From an uncultured Verrucomicrobiota bacterium (GTDB lineage Bacteria; Verrucomicrobiota; Kiritimatiellia; RFP12; UBA1067), in assembly GCA_946628745.1 (NCBI GenBank), contig CAMOXA010000035.1, positions 1-12,032 on the forward strand: a DNA stretch of 12,032 nucleotides, read 5' to 3'. The notes beneath the pieces are model-generated. The model was given only the letters and a program-made list of their open reading frames with translations, searched no databases and was not told where the DNA came from. Made by a program: the position numbers and the translations under genes. Shown one piece after another: positions 1 through 7,131 of the stretch; position 1 is the first letter of the stretch; each line of letters starts with the position of its first letter.

Positions 1-174
1 AGGGTCGGCGTAATCGCGGCAGTCGAGCAGCACCACCTTGCCGCGCAGATAGCCTGCCGAAACCATGCGCCCGCCCAGACGCGTCTCGGGCGAGATGCCG
101 TCCCATTCATAGCCGCCGAAAGCGCACGCCGCGATGGCGAGTGCCGCAACACCAGATAAAAGTCCTTTAATCAT
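1..174 (-). CDS. Exported thioredoxin-like/redoxin protein, N-terminal fragment
   Basis: This minus-strand gene starts with ATG at 174 and runs open for 58 codons off the left edge, so its C-terminus is missing. Residues 1-19 (MIKGLLSGVAALAIAACAF) look like a signal peptide. The run IAAC ending at Cys17 also fits a lipobox, so the product could be a lipoprotein. After it comes WDGISPETRLGGRMVSAGYL and then RGKVVLLDCRDYADP. The pattern 'GKVVLLDxx' is how TlpA/AhpC-TSA-type domains begin beta-strand 1 before the active-site cysteines, which would lie outside the window. I infer a periplasmic or membrane-anchored thioredoxin-fold protein; the function cannot be fixed from this fragment. There is no Shine-Dalgarno sequence. 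An extended -10 promoter ends 10 bases upstream of the ATG, so the mRNA leader is probably only a few bases. It is divergent from the lysozyme-like gene at 238. Confidence 0.6.
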   Translation of the reverse strand, partial: MIKGLLSGVAALAIAACAFGGYEWDGISPETRLGGRMVSAGYLRGKVVLLDCRDYADP

Positions 175-184
175 GACGGCGTAT

Positions 185-193
185 ATTTTACCA
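185..193 (-). promoter_or_regulatory. Extended -10 promoter for the thioredoxin-like gene
   Basis: On the minus strand the sequence is TGG-TAAAAT, with TG at 193-192 and the hexamer at 190-185, then 10 bases to the ATG at 174. No -35 resembling TTGACA is found at 16-18 bases. With a normal -10 to +1 distance, transcription would begin about 3 bases before the ATG. Confidence 0.5.
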
Positions 194-221
194 CAAATAT
201 CGGCGCATGGGCGGCATTTTG

Positions 222-230
222 TGATATAAT
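222..230 (+). promoter_or_regulatory. Extended -10 promoter for the lysozyme-like gene
   Basis: TGATATAAT at 222-230 is a perfect TGnTATAAT element. Only 7 bases separate it from the GTG at 238, so +1 falls on or next to the start codon. No -35 match is seen at the expected spacing (202-207 is GGCGCA). It lies back-to-back with the minus-strand promoter at 185-193. Confidence 0.6.
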
Positions 231-237
231 TTACGGC

Positions 238-717
238 GTGACAGGAATACGCCATATCAAAAAGACCGCTTTCGCCCTCGCCGCGGCGCTCGTGGCGGCG
301 TCGGCGACTGGCGCGAAAACGCCGCTCATCCCTGCGCGGGAATGGGCCATGATACGCCAGGTCGCCGTCAACTACGACCTCGACGAGGAACGCACGTGGC
401 TGCTCGCCGCCATACGGCGCCACGAGAACGGGCGGCCGGGGCTGGAGTTCGGCGTAGGCGGGCCGATGAACTCCGGCCATCGCGCGCATCGCTATCAGGA
501 CGGGACGAAGTCTTTCTACATTCAGGCGATGTGGGCCGCAGGCACGATAAAGCGGCACTACACGGGGGACGTCGAGGCGTTCGGGCGGCGGTACAATCCG
601 CCGACGCCGAAGAAATGGTCGGACGGCGTCAGCTCGCTCATTCGCCGTCTGAAAGCCGAAAACGGCGGCAAGCTGCCCGGCGCCAAGCCCGCCAAGCGAA
701 AAATATCCTATCCCTAG
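238..717 (+). CDS. Small secreted lysozyme/lytic-transglycosylase-like protein
   Basis: This is a 159-residue protein starting at GTG 238; no upstream in-frame ATG, GTG or TTG is available. Residues 1-26 form a signal peptide: basic IRHIKK, then alanine-rich AFALAAALVAASATGA, with likely cleavage after Ala23 or Ala26. The mature part has WLLAAIRRHENGRPGLEFGV (54-73), then WAAGTIKRHY and FGRRYNP, and ends in a basic tail. A glutamate in an 'AIRxxENGxxGxEFG' context followed by 'GRRY.P' resembles small lysozyme-fold or SLT-like proteins, with Glu63 the candidate catalytic acid. This is an inference from pattern, not a firm family assignment; if right, it acts on peptidoglycan outside the inner membrane. 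It has no Shine-Dalgarno sequence and appears leaderless. It converges with the GH43 gene: 7 bases separate the two stops and no terminator hairpin is obvious between them. Confidence 0.6.
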   Translation: MTGIRHIKKTAFALAAALVAASATGAKTPLIPAREWAMIRQVAVNYDLDEERTWLLAAIRRHENGRPGLEFGVGGPMNSGHRAHRYQDGTKSFYIQAMWAAGTIKRHYTGDVEAFGRRYNPPTPKKWSDGVSSLIRRLKAENGGKLPGAKPAKRKISYP

Positions 718-724
718 CGGACTG

Positions 725-1711
725 CTATTCGAGCGGCTTGACTTTAAGGGACCTTAGCCACGTGCGACCGCCGGAAGGCGCGCTGTCGTGGTGGAACAGC
801 CACCAGCGCCCGTCCACCTCGCTGACGCAGTGGTGCGTCGTCCAGCCGACCTGCGGCTCCAGCAGCCTGCGCGTGTAGCGGTACGGTCCGTACACCGACT
901 CGCTGACCGCCTCGCATATGAAATGGGTGTCGCCTGTCGAATACGTGAAGTGGTAGAGGCCGTCTTTGAAGTGCAGCCAGCTCGCCTCGAAGAACCTCCG
1001 CGCGTGGTCGCCCGCCTTCAAAGGCTCGCCGTTCTCGTCCAGTATCACGAGATCGCGCGGCGCTTCGGCGAACGACTTCATGTCGGCCGACATCCTGGCG
1101 ATCTTGGGCCAAAGCGCCGGTTCGCCGTCTTGCGGCTCCAGCGCGCAGCGCGTTCCGTCAGGCAGAGTGTCCTCTTCGGCGGAATGCACGGCGGCGTTGT
1201 CGCGGTAGCGCTGCAGCTGGCCGCCCCAGAGTCCGCCGAACGCGATGAAGCACTCCCCGCTCTTGGGGTCGTCAAAGAGGCACGGGTCTATGGAATAGCT
1301 CCCGGCTATCGGCTCCTTCTCGGCGGTAAACGGACCCTCGGGACGGTCGGCGACGGCGACTCCCAGATGAAAGACGTCCGACGCGTCCTTCGCGCTGAAT
1401 ACGAGATAGTAGCGCCCGTTCCTTTCCGCCACGTCGCTGTCCCATAGCTGGCGCTTCGCCCAGGGCACGTCCTCAAGGCGCAGAATGACGCCGCGATCGA
1501 CGACTTTGCCGGTCATCGGGTCCAGCCGGCCGGCGGCGTCCGGCAGCACTTCGAGCGCGTGGTAGTCGACCATGTCGAAATGGTCGCCGTTGTCGCGCTC
1601 GGGTATTCCGCTCTCGCGGTCGTGGCTGGGGTATATGAACAGTCTGCCGCCGAACACGTGGGCCGACGGGTCGGCCATGTAATCTTCGGGCCAAAGGTAT
1701 CTCGCTTCCAT
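725..1711 (-). CDS. Cytoplasmic glycoside hydrolase, GH43-like
   Basis: I start it at ATG 1711 (328 residues). AAGGAG at 1724-1719 lies 7 bases from this ATG but only 1 base from the alternative ATG at 1717, which would add MK and overlap the transporter stop as ATGA. The layout matches the five-bladed beta-propeller GH43 family: DPSAHVFGGRLFIYPSHD holds the base Asp14, the SIDPCLFDD segment holds the pKa-tuning Asp142, and FFEASWLHFKDGLYHFTYS holds the acid Glu242. His293-His294 (TTHHCV) would sit in the active site. There is no signal peptide, so it should hydrolyse imported oligosaccharides in the cytoplasm. GH43 enzymes usually act on arabinosides or xylosides; the exact substrate is not readable here. 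It is translationally coupled to the GPH symporter upstream, which probably delivers its substrate. Confidence 0.8.
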   Translation of the reverse strand: MEARYLWPEDYMADPSAHVFGGRLFIYPSHDRESGIPERDNGDHFDMVDYHALEVLPDAAGRLDPMTGKVVDRGVILRLEDVPWAKRQLWDSDVAERNGRYYLVFSAKDASDVFHLGVAVADRPEGPFTAEKEPIAGSYSIDPCLFDDPKSGECFIAFGGLWGGQLQRYRDNAAVHSAEEDTLPDGTRCALEPQDGEPALWPKIARMSADMKSFAEAPRDLVILDENGEPLKAGDHARRFFEASWLHFKDGLYHFTYSTGDTHFICEAVSESVYGPYRYTRRLLEPQVGWTTHHCVSEVDGRWWLFHHDSAPSGGRTWLRSLKVKPLE

Positions 1712-1713
1712 TT

Positions 1714-3144
1714 TCATTCTCCTTTTCTGGCTTCAATCTCTTTGTTGATGCGCTCGACGTCCGCGTCGCTCAGCGGATACTTCGCGATGATGTACATGGC
1801 GAGCGCGAGCAGAGCTGCGGGTATCACGCACACGAGCCAGCGAATCCCCTCCTGCGCGAGAGGCGTCTGGTTCTCGAGTCCGTTCATGAAGTACGCGCCG
1901 GCCGCGTTGCCGACGGACATCATGGCGAACGCCGTCACGAAGAACAGCGCGAGTATGCGAAGAGGCCTGTTGCGCAAGAACTCCGTCCACAAATCGCTGA
2001 CGCGCACTTTCTCCGTCGCGGCGGCGTCCATGACGACGCGTTCGCGCGTCTGCGAGAAGCAGAACACGAGCAGCGCGAAACCTGCGAGCGCGAAAACGAG
2101 CATTGCCGTGAACCAGGCGTCCGGCGAGGCGGGCAGGGTGGACTTTTTGGCCGCGGCGGGCAGGTAGCCGGTCCACGCCAGAATCGCCCCCGGCACGACA
2201 CCGCCGAGCGCCATTCCCGCCTTGTAGAAAATACCCGTAAGCGCGCTGACTATGCCCGAGATGCGCTTGCCGGTCGAATGCTCCGAATAGGATATCACCT
2301 CGGGCACGAGCGCCCACATGTAACCCGTGGCGACGATCACGCCCGTCGACTTGACGAACTGCGCGATGCAGACCCAGACAAAATGGTCTTCGACCCTTCC
2401 AAGGCGGCTTATCACGTAAAGCATCGCCATGCCGGCGATCGCCACGCCCAGAAACAGGTAGAACATGTTCTTCTTGCCGACGACCCGCTTTATGGCCGGC
2501 ACGAGCGGCATGAACACGAACGACGGCAGGGACCCGAGACCCATAAAGAGCGCCATCTCCCACGGCATCTCCGCGCCCGTCGCGAGCGCCGCGACCAGAA
2601 GCGGCACGCCCGCCGACACGGCGAGTCCGCCGACGTTCGCCATGAACATTCTGACGCTGGTGAGAATCGTCACCTCGTCCGTGTCGCGCGAGAGGGATGA
2701 GTTCAGCGCGCCGTAGGGCACGTTCACGAGCGTGTAGAGCATCGAGAGCCCGACGTATGTCACATACGCGTACGCGACCTTCGCCGCGCCGCCACCGCCG
2801 GCGTCGCCGAACGGATTCCAGAAACACAGTATCGCCAGAACCGTGAGCGGCAGGCCGGCCAGCACGAGATAGGAGCGGTACTTGCCCCATCGCGGATTGT
2901 GCTTGTCGACGAACGCCCCCACGAGAGGATCCCACAGAACGTCCACAATCCGCACCACGAGAAACATCGTAGCCGCCGTCGCCGGACTCAGCCCGTAGAT
3001 GTCGGTGTAGAAAAACAGCAAATACATGCTGATTGTCTGGTATATGAGGTTCTGCGCGAGATCCCCGCTGCCGAATCCGAGTCGCACCAGCCACCCGAGA
3101 CGGCCCGAGCTTGACCCGGTCTTGCTTGCTGATTCTGGTTTCAT
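1714..3144 (-). CDS. GPH-family sugar:cation symporter (MFS, XynP/MelB type)
   Basis: The 476-residue protein is an inner-membrane transporter with about 12 hydrophobic segments. The GPH signature is clear at residues 48-90: DIYGLSPATAATMF, RIVDVLWDPLVGAFVD and KHNPRWGKYR. The C-terminus has the usual 'YPLSDADVERINKEIEARK' ending. Family members import oligosaccharides or glycosides with Na+ or H+; the GH43 gene directly downstream points to an arabino- or xylo-oligosaccharide, which is inference. I chose ATG 3144 because TATAAT lies 6 bases before it. The longer frame from 3198 would place the promoter inside the gene and adds 18 residues unlike the family. There is no Shine-Dalgarno sequence, so the message is probably leaderless. 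It overlaps the GH43 frame by the ATGA at 1714-1717 if the upper GH43 start is used. Confidence 0.88.
   Translation of the reverse strand: MKPESASKTGSSSGRLGWLVRLGFGSGDLAQNLIYQTISMYLLFFYTDIYGLSPATAATMFLVVRIVDVLWDPLVGAFVDKHNPRWGKYRSYLVLAGLPLTVLAILCFWNPFGDAGGGGAAKVAYAYVTYVGLSMLYTLVNVPYGALNSSLSRDTDEVTILTSVRMFMANVGGLAVSAGVPLLVAALATGAEMPWEMALFMGLGSLPSFVFMPLVPAIKRVVGKKNMFYLFLGVAIAGMAMLYVISRLGRVEDHFVWVCIAQFVKSTGVIVATGYMWALVPEVISYSEHSTGKRISGIVSALTGIFYKAGMALGGVVPGAILAWTGYLPAAAKKSTLPASPDAWFTAMLVFALAGFALLVFCFSQTRERVVMDAAATEKVRVSDLWTEFLRNRPLRILALFFVTAFAMMSVGNAAGAYFMNGLENQTPLAQEGIRWLVCVIPAALLALAMYIIAKYPLSDADVERINKEIEARKGE
1719..1724 (-). promoter_or_regulatory. Ribosome binding site deciding the GH43 start
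   Basis: AAGGAG read on the minus strand lies inside the last codons of the symporter gene. Its 7-base spacing to ATG 1711 is optimal; the 1-base spacing to ATG 1717 is not. This favours the shorter protein. Confidence 0.55.
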
Positions 3145-3150
3145 GGCGTT

Positions 3151-3159
3151 ATTATACCA
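3151..3159 (-). promoter_or_regulatory. Consensus extended -10 promoter for the symporter-GH43 unit
   Basis: The minus strand reads TTTGGTATAAT, with TGG at 3159-3157 and TATAAT at 3156-3151, followed by six bases (AACGCC) and the ATG at 3144. Transcription would start at the A of the ATG. The -35 region (about 3174-3179, TACCGC) is poor. The nested inverted repeat at 3166-3214 sits immediately upstream. Confidence 0.65.
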
Positions 3160-3165
3160 AATTAT

Positions 3166-3214
3166 GCGCGCCGGCGGTATAGCCCGAACGGGCGACACGC
3201 GTCCGGCGGCGCGC
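3166..3214 (-). repeat. Nested inverted repeat between deaminase and symporter
   Basis: Arms at 3166-3177 (GCGCGCCGGCGG) and 3203-3214 (CCGGCGGCGCGC) pair at 11 of 12 positions. Between them lies a perfect palindrome, GCCCGAACGGGC, at 3182-3193. The right arm reaches the deaminase stop codon and the left arm ends just above the symporter promoter. It could end deaminase transcription, but no T-tract follows the stem; otherwise it may be an operator for the sugar unit. Confidence 0.5.
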
Positions 3215-4494
3215 TAGAGGCCGAGGCGGCGGACTGCCGCGAGAAACTTCGCCTTGGCTTCGCCAAGCCCTGTCGCGGCGCCGTCGAACTCCGCCCCGGC
3301 GCGCGACCTGTCGTACGCGACGCGGCCGCCTGCGATTGTCATGGCGACGTCGCTTGAATGCATCGAGTGTACGACGAGGTTGGGGATGTCGATCGCCGGC
3401 AAGAGGTGCGGCTTGTCGAGATCGACGACGCAAAGATCCGCCAGTCTACCGACCGCTATCTCGCCCGCGTCGCCGATCCCGAGCGCCCTCGCCCCGTTCA
3501 CGGTCGCCATCTCGATCACGTCCCACGGCGAAAGCACTGTCGGATCGTTCGCGAGGCCTTTGTGCACGAGCGAGGCGAGATGCATCTCTTCGAACATGTC
3601 GAGATTGTCGTTCGAGGCCGGGCCGTCGGTGCCCAAAGCCACGTTGACGCCCAGCTCCATCGCCCGGGCGACCCTCGCGAATCCGCTGCCCAGCTTCATG
3701 TTGCTGGTGGGGTTGTGGACGAGCGCGACGTCGTGCTCCGCCATTATGCGAAAGTCGTCGTCCGTGCACCACACGCAGTGCGCGGCGTATCCGCCATTGT
3801 CCAGAAGCCCGGTTCCGGCGAGGTACGCGATCGGCGTCTTGCCGTGGCGGCGGATGCAATCTTCGTGTTCGCGCCGCGTCTCGCTGACATGCACGTGCAG
3901 TCTCCGCCCGAGCTCGCGGTTCGCGGCGGCTAGGCCGCGGCAGAACGCCTCGTCCGTGAGATATTCGGAATGGACGCACACGTCCATGTACACGTCGCCC
4001 TTCGCCGTTTCGCGCATCCGCCGGTTCCAGTCGCGCGTGCCGGCGATGCACTCGTCCAGGCGGCCCGGCGCATTGGACCGGCCCGGTATGCAGACGCGCG
4101 CCCTCATGCCGAGTTCCAGGAACGCATTCGCGTAATCGCCTTCGTACATGTCGGCGACGCACGTCGTCCCGCCCGAGAGCATTTCAATCGCGCCCCACAC
4201 CGCGCCGGCGCGGACATCCTCGTCTGTCATTTTCGCCTCGACGGGGAATATCGCCTCCTCCAGCCACCGCTGCAGCGGCAGCCCGCCGCCAAAGCCGCGC
4301 ACAAGCGTCATCGGCGAATGGCAGTGGCAGTTCACGAGCCCCGGCATGACGAGGCGCGGGTGCTTTACATCCGCCGGATACGGCGGCGTCGCGAGTTCGA
4401 CCGCCGCGATGCGTCCGTTTTCGATGGCGATCGAACCGTAGCCGGTCTCGCGGCCGGGCAGAAGAATCCAGCATTCGTCCAATGTCTGTCTCAT
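3214..4494 (-). CDS. mtaD: 5-methylthioadenosine/S-adenosylhomocysteine deaminase-type amidohydrolase
   Basis: This 426-residue enzyme belongs to the TIM-barrel amidohydrolase superfamily. Visible metal and catalytic residues are PGLVNCHCHSPMT (His57, His59), LHVHVSETRREHE (His202, Glu205), AAHCVW (His239) and ALGTDGPASNDNLDMFEEM (Asp290). The block FPVEAKMTDEDVRAGAVWGA plus GGTTCVADMY is characteristic of the MtaD/SsnA-like group, and the length is normal. Such enzymes deaminate MTA, SAH or adenosine in the cytoplasm, but close relatives act on other purine or guanidine compounds, so the substrate is inferred. The ATG at 4494 overlaps the stop of the upstream alpha/beta hydrolase by four bases (ATGA), implying translational coupling. 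It is the last gene of the long leftward run. Confidence 0.85.
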   Translation of the reverse strand: MRQTLDECWILLPGRETGYGSIAIENGRIAAVELATPPYPADVKHPRLVMPGLVNCHCHSPMTLVRGFGGGLPLQRWLEEAIFPVEAKMTDEDVRAGAVWGAIEMLSGGTTCVADMYEGDYANAFLELGMRARVCIPGRSNAPGRLDECIAGTRDWNRRMRETAKGDVYMDVCVHSEYLTDEAFCRGLAAANRELGRRLHVHVSETRREHEDCIRRHGKTPIAYLAGTGLLDNGGYAAHCVWCTDDDFRIMAEHDVALVHNPTSNMKLGSGFARVARAMELGVNVALGTDGPASNDNLDMFEEMHLASLVHKGLANDPTVLSPWDVIEMATVNGARALGIGDAGEIAVGRLADLCVVDLDKPHLLPAIDIPNLVVHSMHSSDVAMTIAGGRVAYDRSRAGAEFDGAATGLGEAKAKFLAAVRRLGL

Positions 4495-5138
4495 AGTGTC
4501 ATCTCCGCTACGGCCGCGTCTATCCTGTCGGGTATCGTCACCGGCAGGGCGTGTTCCGCGCCCGGTATCATCTCGACGAGCGAACCTGGAAAGACCGCTT
4601 CGAGAAACTTCGCATTCTCCGGCCGGACGATTCCGTCGCGCTCGCTCTGGAATATCCTGACGGGGCAGTGAAGCTTCCCGCTGGCCATGAGGTCGATAAG
4701 CCTCAGCCTCAGGTCCGTCGTCCTCAAATATTCAAGCCCGCGCTTGAGGTTGCGGTCGCAGTCCACCATGTAGACTTTGGGCTTCCCTTCAGGCGTGCCG
4801 AAGAATCCTTCGCCGTTCGTCATCTTGAGCCCGAGTTCGAGCGCGGCGAGGCGGCGTTCGGACATACCCGCCCAGTTGGCGGCTTTCATCATCCGCGCCG
4901 TCGCCGCGACGAGCACGAGCCCGCGGATTTTCTCCGGGAATTCCAGCGCGAGGCGCAGCGCCGTGCTGCCGCCCATCGACCAGCCGACGAGGACCGCGCC
5001 GTCATCCGTCCCGCGCAGCGCGGCTTCGGGCTTCGCGTCCAGCTGTTCGACATAGCCGAACACGCGCTCGCGCGGGAACATGCAAAGGTCCCACGCGTGT
5101 TCGCTGGCCGCCCAGCCGTTCAGAACGAATGTTTTCAC
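4491..5138 (-). CDS. Alpha/beta hydrolase, BioH-like
   Basis: The protein has 215 residues and starts at GTG 5138, preceded by a G-rich AGGGGGG that may serve as the ribosome binding site. It has a complete alpha/beta-hydrolase triad: the GWSMGG nucleophile elbow with Ser54, Asp168 in SERDGIVRP, and His196 in GAEHALPV. NGW near the N-terminus (7-9) fits the oxyanion position. The overall plan (short lid, 'FVLNGWAASEHAW' start) resembles BioH/BioG-type pimeloyl-ACP methyl ester esterases, but no other biotin gene is in the window, so I leave it unnamed. There is no signal peptide, so it is cytoplasmic. It lies 29 bases after the pseudopilin and is coupled to the deaminase by an ATGA overlap. 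Confidence 0.75.
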   Translation of the reverse strand: MKTFVLNGWAASEHAWDLCMFPRERVFGYVEQLDAKPEAALRGTDDGAVLVGWSMGGSTALRLALEFPEKIRGLVLVAATARMMKAANWAGMSERRLAALELGLKMTNGEGFFGTPEGKPKVYMVDCDRNLKRGLEYLRTTDLRLRLIDLMASGKLHCPVRIFQSERDGIVRPENAKFLEAVFPGSLVEMIPGAEHALPVTIPDRIDAAVAEMTL

Positions 5139-5167
5139 GACGCCCCCCTAGGTTCGAGCCGACGCCG

Positions 5168-6208
5168 TCAGTTGGCCCAGTCGGCCGCGTACTGCGCGCC
5201 CTTCCACGTGTTGCCCTGCGAGTCGATGACGCCCGCGAAAGTCACGGTGTAGCCGGAGTTGCCGGTTCCGTTGTTCATCGCGAAGCACAATAGATAGTTG
5301 CGGTAGAATGTTTTGTCCAGCGTTTCGTTGCGCGGCAGGTTCTCGAAGTATTTCGTGTTTATTTCGCTGTCGCGGCCCATGCCGAGCACGACGACGCGCT
5401 TGCATATTCCGCGCTGGAAGTACGTCTCGGGAGAGGATGCCGAAAGCCCGCCCACGTTGTTCGTCGGGGCGAAATCGAGCCCGAGATCGCGGTATATCGA
5501 CTCGCACTTGACCGGATTGAGCACCGCCACCGCGGATCCGTTCGTAAGCACCACCGGATACGCCGCGCTCAGGTCCGGGCGCATCCCCGGTCCGCCGCCG
5601 GTCGCGTGCAGGCCGTAGGTCCTGGCGTATTCGCTGTCGGCCCACCGCCATGTCGCCGCGGCCTGGGAGTTCGCGTAGTTGTGGCGCGACACGATTCTGA
5701 TGCCCGCCTCGTCAAGCGCGGCGACTTCGCGTCCGGTGAGATAGTGCAGCCCCAGGCTGTTGGCGAAGGCCCCGAGCCCGACGTTCTTTTCGTGGGCGGA
5801 CTCAAGTTCCGCCACGACGCCCGTCGTCGCGCCGTCGGCGTTGGCGACGGCTGTCGAGTATTTGATGCCGCAATATATGCCCGGTATTATGCCGCCGCGG
5901 CCGTCGTACCACGCGTCCGACCACGCGTACTCACCCTCGGCGCCCGTCGCGTCGCCGCCCCCCATCGCGCAGTCGACAAGCGATTCGCAGTAGGCGAAGG
6001 TGCCCTTCACGCGCTCTTCCTTCATATCGATCGTGGCGAGCGCCGTGCGCACCGTCCTGTCTATGTTCTTTATGTTCGCGACGTTCGCCCGCCTCGCCGC
6101 GGTCTTGCGCACATCCGCGAATTTGCCGATCGCTATGACCGATATGATCGCGACTATGCCAACGACCAGTATGAGTTCGATTAGCGTGAAACCTCTTTTT
6201 GCTTGCAT
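5168..6208 (-). CDS. Type II secretion/type IV pilin-like pseudopilin
   Basis: I place the start at ATG 6208 (346 residues), since AGGAAGG at 6220-6214 lies 5 bases upstream. The alternative ATG at 6226 adds MKRKAE and has only a poor site. The N-terminus MQAKRG-FTLIELILVVGIVAIISVIAI is a class III prepilin signal: cleavage and N-methylation between Gly6 and Phe7 by a PilD-type peptidase, with Glu at +5 (Glu11), then a hydrophobic helix. The remaining roughly 300 residues form a long globular domain with several cysteines and many glycines and asparagines, whose role I cannot assign. The length is well above ordinary pilins (about 130-170). No assembly ATPase, secretin or prepilin peptidase gene is nearby. 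It is probably an isolated pseudopilin or cell-surface structural protein, as is common in PVC-type genomes (established pattern; lineage inferred). Confidence 0.8.
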   Translation of the reverse strand: MQAKRGFTLIELILVVGIVAIISVIAIGKFADVRKTAARRANVANIKNIDRTVRTALATIDMKEERVKGTFAYCESLVDCAMGGGDATGAEGEYAWSDAWYDGRGGIIPGIYCGIKYSTAVANADGATTGVVAELESAHEKNVGLGAFANSLGLHYLTGREVAALDEAGIRIVSRHNYANSQAAATWRWADSEYARTYGLHATGGGPGMRPDLSAAYPVVLTNGSAVAVLNPVKCESIYRDLGLDFAPTNNVGGLSASSPETYFQRGICKRVVVLGMGRDSEINTKYFENLPRNETLDKTFYRNYLLCFAMNNGTGNSGYTVTFAGVIDSQGNTWKGAQYAADWAN

Positions 6209-6213
6209 CTCTG

Positions 6214-6220
6214 CCTTCCT
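6214..6220 (-). promoter_or_regulatory. Ribosome binding site deciding the pseudopilin start
   Basis: AGGAAGG on the minus strand is 5 bases from ATG 6208. It lies within codons 3-5 of the longer frame from ATG 6226, which has only a weak AGAGA upstream. The shorter start leaves a six-residue prepilin leader, typical of this class. Confidence 0.6.
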
Positions 6221-6294
6221 TTTCATCCTGATGAATCTCTTCGTGCGCCGACTCCGGCTTTCGGGAATTTAAACGCCGCGGGGCGCCTTGCGGT

Positions 6295-7131
6295 TCACGC
6301 GCCGGCGCAAGCGGACCGCAAAAACCCGACCGCCTCTTTGAGGAACGCCTCCGGGGTCGAAGCTCCGCTTGTGACCCCCAGCAGTTCCACGCCCTGGAGA
6401 TCCAGCGCGCGCACCTCGTCCATGGTGCCGGCGAGATATGTGCGCACTCTTGAAACTTCGCAGAGCCGGCGCGTGTTCGACGACGTCTTGCTGCCGAGGA
6501 CCAGCAACGCGTCGCCTTTGAAAGCCTTGACGGCGTCCTGCCGCTCCTTCGTCGCGCCGCACACCGCCGCGGTCGACTCGACTCGAAAACGCCTGCGGAG
6601 CGCGGCGACGACTTCGCCCACCTCGTCCGCATTCATTGTCGTCTGGCTCACGACTCCAAGCGCCTTGTCCGCGCCCGGGTCCGGCAGCGCCTCGGCCTCC
6701 GCGACGCTGCCGACGACAATCGCGCCAGGGACCTCGCCGAGGATTCCCCTCACTTCCGCATGCGCCGCCTTGCCGACTATCACGACCCCGAGGCCCTTCT
6801 CGGCGAAATCCCTCGCCGCCTTGTGGACGCGCTCGACGAAAGGACATGTCGCGTCCACGACCCTTAGCCGCCGCGCGCGCGCCTTCGCCCTCACAGCCGG
6901 GCTCGTGCCATGCGCCGGAAAAAGCACCACGGCGCCTTCGGGCACGTCGCCGGGATCGTCCACGAAGACAAAACCGCGCCGGCGCATGTCGCCGACGACA
7001 AGTTCGTTGTGCACGAGTTCATGCAGGCAGTAGATGCGAGGCTCGCCAGATTCCGCCAGCTTGTGCGCCTTTCCGAGCGCGCCTGTGACGCCGGCGCAGA
7101 ATCCGTGCGGCTGCAAAACCTCGATGCGCAC
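6295..7131 (-). CDS. ispH: 4-hydroxy-3-methylbut-2-enyl diphosphate reductase
   Basis: The 278-residue protein catalyses the last step of the MEP isoprenoid pathway, reducing HMBPP to IPP and DMAPP. All three iron-sulfur cysteines are present: Cys12 (GFCAG), Cys96 (DATCPFV) and Cys191 (AAVCGATKERQ). The substrate and proton-relay residues are also visible: His41 (LVHNELVV), His74 (FPAHGTSP), His124 and Glu126 (AAHAEVRG), and SSNTRRLCEV with GVTSGASTPE near the end. It starts with GTG at 7131, directly after the mazG stop (TGA-GTG), so its translation is likely coupled to mazG. The downstream gap to the pseudopilin holds no convincing terminator. Confidence 0.95.
   Translation of the reverse strand: MRIEVLQPHGFCAGVTGALGKAHKLAESGEPRIYCLHELVHNELVVGDMRRRGFVFVDDPGDVPEGAVVLFPAHGTSPAVRAKARARRLRVVDATCPFVERVHKAARDFAEKGLGVVIVGKAAHAEVRGILGEVPGAIVVGSVAEAEALPDPGADKALGVVSQTTMNADEVGEVVAALRRRFRVESTAAVCGATKERQDAVKAFKGDALLVLGSKTSSNTRRLCEVSRVRTYLAGTMDEVRALDLQGVELLGVTSGASTPEAFLKEAVGFLRSACAGA

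Noticed and set aside
3145..3198. 18-residue N-terminal extension of the symporter
   Set aside because: The consensus TGGTATAAT promoter lies inside it, so a transcript from that promoter could not encode it.
6227..6294. Possible terminator or promoter between ispH and the pseudopilin (CGCC-CCGC-GGCG followed by TTTAAATT)
   Set aside because: The stem is only 4 bp, with a short mixed A/T tail and no convincing -35/-10 pair. It was too weak to list as a feature.
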